A DNA stretch of 33,671 bases from NCBI GenBank assembly GCA_015493745.1, contig WGCN01000196.1, positions 1 through 33,671 on the forward strand, given 5' to 3'. Made by a program: the position numbers and the translations under genes. A model generated the notes under the pieces. The model ran no database searches. It saw only the letters and a program-made list of their open reading frames with translations, and was not told where the DNA came from. Shown in pieces: positions 31,614 through 33,671 of the stretch (position 1 is the stretch's first letter; each line of letters begins with the position of its first letter). Source of the stretch: Calditrichales bacterium (lineage in GTDB: Bacteria > Calditrichota > Calditrichia > Calditrichales > J004).

Positions 31614-33671
31614 ATGCGCGTTCTCGCTGCACTCGTGTTCCTGCCGCTGGCCCTGTGGGCACAAAACCATCTGCTCATATCGGAAGTTTATATTCCGGCT
31701 TCGGCACAGCAACAAAATGCCTTTGTTGAAATCTATAACCCGGGTGATCAAAGTATCGACCTGAGCAACTACTATCTTTCCAACTATAACACTGCTTATC
31801 AGATGGTGGCCGGGAACTACAGCACCCAGGCGGGTGATTTTCTTGTCCGCTTTCCGGATAACGCGGTTATCGCCGCCGGTGAAAGCAAGGTGGTGGCCCT
31901 CTACGGCAACGCATTTACCACGGCCTTTTCAAAAGAGGCCAACTGGGAAATTACCGCCACCGCCGAAGCGACTCCGGATATGGTTGGCGGTTATGTGGGG
32001 GGAAATATAAGTTTTGACCCCAGCGGCGGCATGGTATACCTCTTTCAATGGGATGGTCAGGCCGACCGGCTGAGTGATGTGGACTATCTGGCCTGGGGAC
32101 TCTCCTTTTTTAAGGAACGCTGGATGGACAAAAGCGGCGTGAGCATCGACGGACCGGACGCGGATGACACGGCCACCGCTTACCGCAACGATACGCCGAA
32201 AGCCTCGCAAAAGGCCCTGGCCACACCGGCCGCCGGGATGAGCTATCAGCGCAACGGCATAGTTGAAGTCGCCGAAACCGCCACCGAAGGCAACGGTTTA
32301 ACCGGACATGATGAAACCAGCGAAGACTGGACCCAATCCTTTCTGGCCGTCAGTCCCTCTCCGGGTAGTTTTAGCGAAGTGGCCGGCGACGGCAGCGGCA
32401 GCGCCGCGGTCGATCCCGCCTCCCTCGATGCCAACAGCACCGTCACCCTGACCTTTACCCTGGCGGGCGACGCGAACTATGTTTTGGAACAGGCGGCGCT
32501 GATCATCCCCGCTTCCTGGAGTTTCAGCGGCTCTTCCACCGATGTCTCCTATTCCGGCGACGGGCTGGCTCCGGCCTCCCTGAGCATTAGCGGCGACACC
32601 CTTTTCTTCAGCGGCACGCAATTGACCGATACGCAGACCGGTACCATTGAGATCGCCAACCTTCAGACACCCGATAAAACCGAAAACTCCGCCTTTGAAA
32701 TACGCACCGCCGTATCCGGCGGCCGGCTGACGCCCATTGCCGTTTTCCCCGTGGTCAGCGTGGTGAAAGCCCTGACCATCGCCGACATCCAAAACAATGT
32801 CAGCACCTATCTGGGCACGCAGGTGACCATTCAGGGCGTCGTGGCCCTGGGTTCCGGCATTACCACCAACTCCTGGACGGACGCCTATGTGCAGGACGCC
32901 AGCGGCCGGGGGATCAACGTCTTTCGAAGCGGAGAACTGGTGCCGCAGCTTAAGCGGGGCAACCTGGTTACCGTAAGCGGCACGGTGGATGAGTTTAACG
33001 GCACCACGGAAATCGTCGATTTTACCGTGACCGTCGATGACAGTCTGCAAGACGTTCCGGGGGTAGCCTTTCTTTCCCTGGCCGCCGCGGCCAACACCGA
33101 ACTGGAAGGCACCATGGTGGAAGTGAACGGCATAATCAGCGACATGTTTTCCGCCGGCGGAGGCACCACGCTGACCATCAGCAACGGCGGCAGCACACTC
33201 AGCGCCCGCATTTGGGATAACACCGGTGTTGATCTGAGCGGCTATGCCCTGGGCGATACCATCGCCATGCGCGGCATTGTGGATATCTATCAGGGCAGCG
33301 CCCAGCTTCTGGTCGGCTATCAGGAAGATATCTACCTTAGTGACCTGGTTATTCCCGCCGACGGCAGCGGCGCGGTTACCGTAAGCCCGGCCCGGGTGGA
33401 GCCTGGGGCCAATGTGGACCTGCTGTTCACCTTTAGCGCCACCACCGAAGATACCCTTTCCCGGGCCACCCTGGCCATTCCCTCCGGCTGGAGCTTTAGC
33501 GGCTCCTCCAACGACGTCGGCACGGGCGGGGTATTCGGCAATGCCAATACAGAGGTATCGGCCGGTCTGGTGACCCTGAGCGGCTTCGAGCTGACCGGCG
33601 GTTTGGAGGGCACCTTAACCTTAAAAAATATCAGCGCGCCCAACGCCAATACGGTATCGACTTTTAATATA
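31614..33671 (+). CDS. Secreted lamin-tail/OB-fold repeat protein, 3' end outside the window
   Basis: 686 codons stay open to the window's last base, so the C-terminus is missing. The start has GGAG six bases upstream and a signal peptide (ALWA, residue ~16). Residues ~18-150 look like a lamin-tail domain (LLISEVYIPA..FVEIYNPGDQSIDLSNYYLSN), a beta-sandwich common in secreted nucleases and adhesins. Residues ~258-335 form a beta-sandwich with the WSFSGSS motif, followed by two OB-like domains (~385-475, IQNNVSTYLGTQVTIQGVV..VTVSGTVDEFNG; ~480-575, LEGTMVEVNGIISD..IAMRGIVDIYQG). The WSFSGSS module recurs from residue 582, exactly 324 residues later. It is probably cell-surface or released. A downstream nuclease domain or sorting tail cannot be seen. 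Confidence 0.85.
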   Translation, partial: MRVLAALVFLPLALWAQNHLLISEVYIPASAQQQNAFVEIYNPGDQSIDLSNYYLSNYNTAYQMVAGNYSTQAGDFLVRFPDNAVIAAGESKVVALYGNAFTTAFSKEANWEITATAEATPDMVGGYVGGNISFDPSGGMVYLFQWDGQADRLSDVDYLAWGLSFFKERWMDKSGVSIDGPDADDTATAYRNDTPKASQKALATPAAGMSYQRNGIVEVAETATEGNGLTGHDETSEDWTQSFLAVSPSPGSFSEVAGDGSGSAAVDPASLDANSTVTLTFTLAGDANYVLEQAALIIPASWSFSGSSTDVSYSGDGLAPASLSISGDTLFFSGTQLTDTQTGTIEIANLQTPDKTENSAFEIRTAVSGGRLTPIAVFPVVSVVKALTIADIQNNVSTYLGTQVTIQGVVALGSGITTNSWTDAYVQDASGRGINVFRSGELVPQLKRGNLVTVSGTVDEFNGTTEIVDFTVTVDDSLQDVPGVAFLSLAAAANTELEGTMVEVNGIISDMFSAGGGTTLTISNGGSTLSARIWDNTGVDLSGYALGDTIAMRGIVDIYQGSAQLLVGYQEDIYLSDLVIPADGSGAVTVSPARVEPGANVDLLFTFSATTEDTLSRATLAIPSGWSFSGSSNDVGTGGVFGNANTEVSAGLVTLSGFELTGGLEGTLTLKNISAPNANTVSTFNI

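Overview
The window comes from a Gram-negative bacterium with a lipoprotein- and beta-barrel-rich envelope and roughly 50-55 % GC coding DNA. It carries a FadL-type porin, several lipobox lipoproteins, LytS/LytTR signalling, PD40/TolB-like propellers, a lamin-tail/OB-fold secreted protein and abundant secreted TPR proteins. This mix suggests the FCB side of the tree, and a Calditrichota-like lineage would fit. That placement is inferred from gene content only; there is no rRNA or marker gene here. I found no tRNA, rRNA, CRISPR array, insertion sequence or phage module.

Layout. Bases 1-462 hold no convincing gene but contain a strong GC-rich palindrome of the interspersed-repeat kind. Bases 463-4852 encode two secreted amidohydrolase-family proteins in tandem; of three amidohydrolase domains only one keeps its metal ligands. 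A small AT-rich zinc-ribbon membrane protein follows, then a class A penicillin-binding protein on the minus strand. Bases 7633-12079 form a plus-strand envelope operon: TPR lipoprotein, DUF4292-type lipoprotein and two family 2 glycosyltransferases.

The most distinctive segment is 12083-14797, a tight minus-strand operon. Its first gene encodes a bacterial-microcompartment vertex protein (EutN/CcmL family). The second encodes a deoxyribose-phosphate aldolase with a 62-residue N-terminal extension that looks like a microcompartment encapsulation peptide. They are followed by a short-chain dehydrogenase and an EamA-type permease. No hexameric shell gene is in the window, so this would be a satellite locus.

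Divergent from it is a three-gene envelope-stress-like operon (LiaF-like membrane protein, LytS-type kinase, LytTR regulator). Its upstream region has a TATAAT box, a small palindrome and two identical 8-bp repeats 21 bp apart, as expected of a LytTR operator. A GAF/HD-GYP protein, a FadL-like porin with a clean terminator, a cyclic-nucleotide-binding protein overlapping an AI-2E-family permease, a secreted glycosidase-like propeller, a PAP2 phosphatase and two secreted TPR-type proteins follow.

The last third holds a hybrid sensor kinase, a PD40 propeller lipoprotein and dihydrolipoyl dehydrogenase on the minus strand. A large secreted lamin-tail/OB-fold repeat protein then runs off the right edge.
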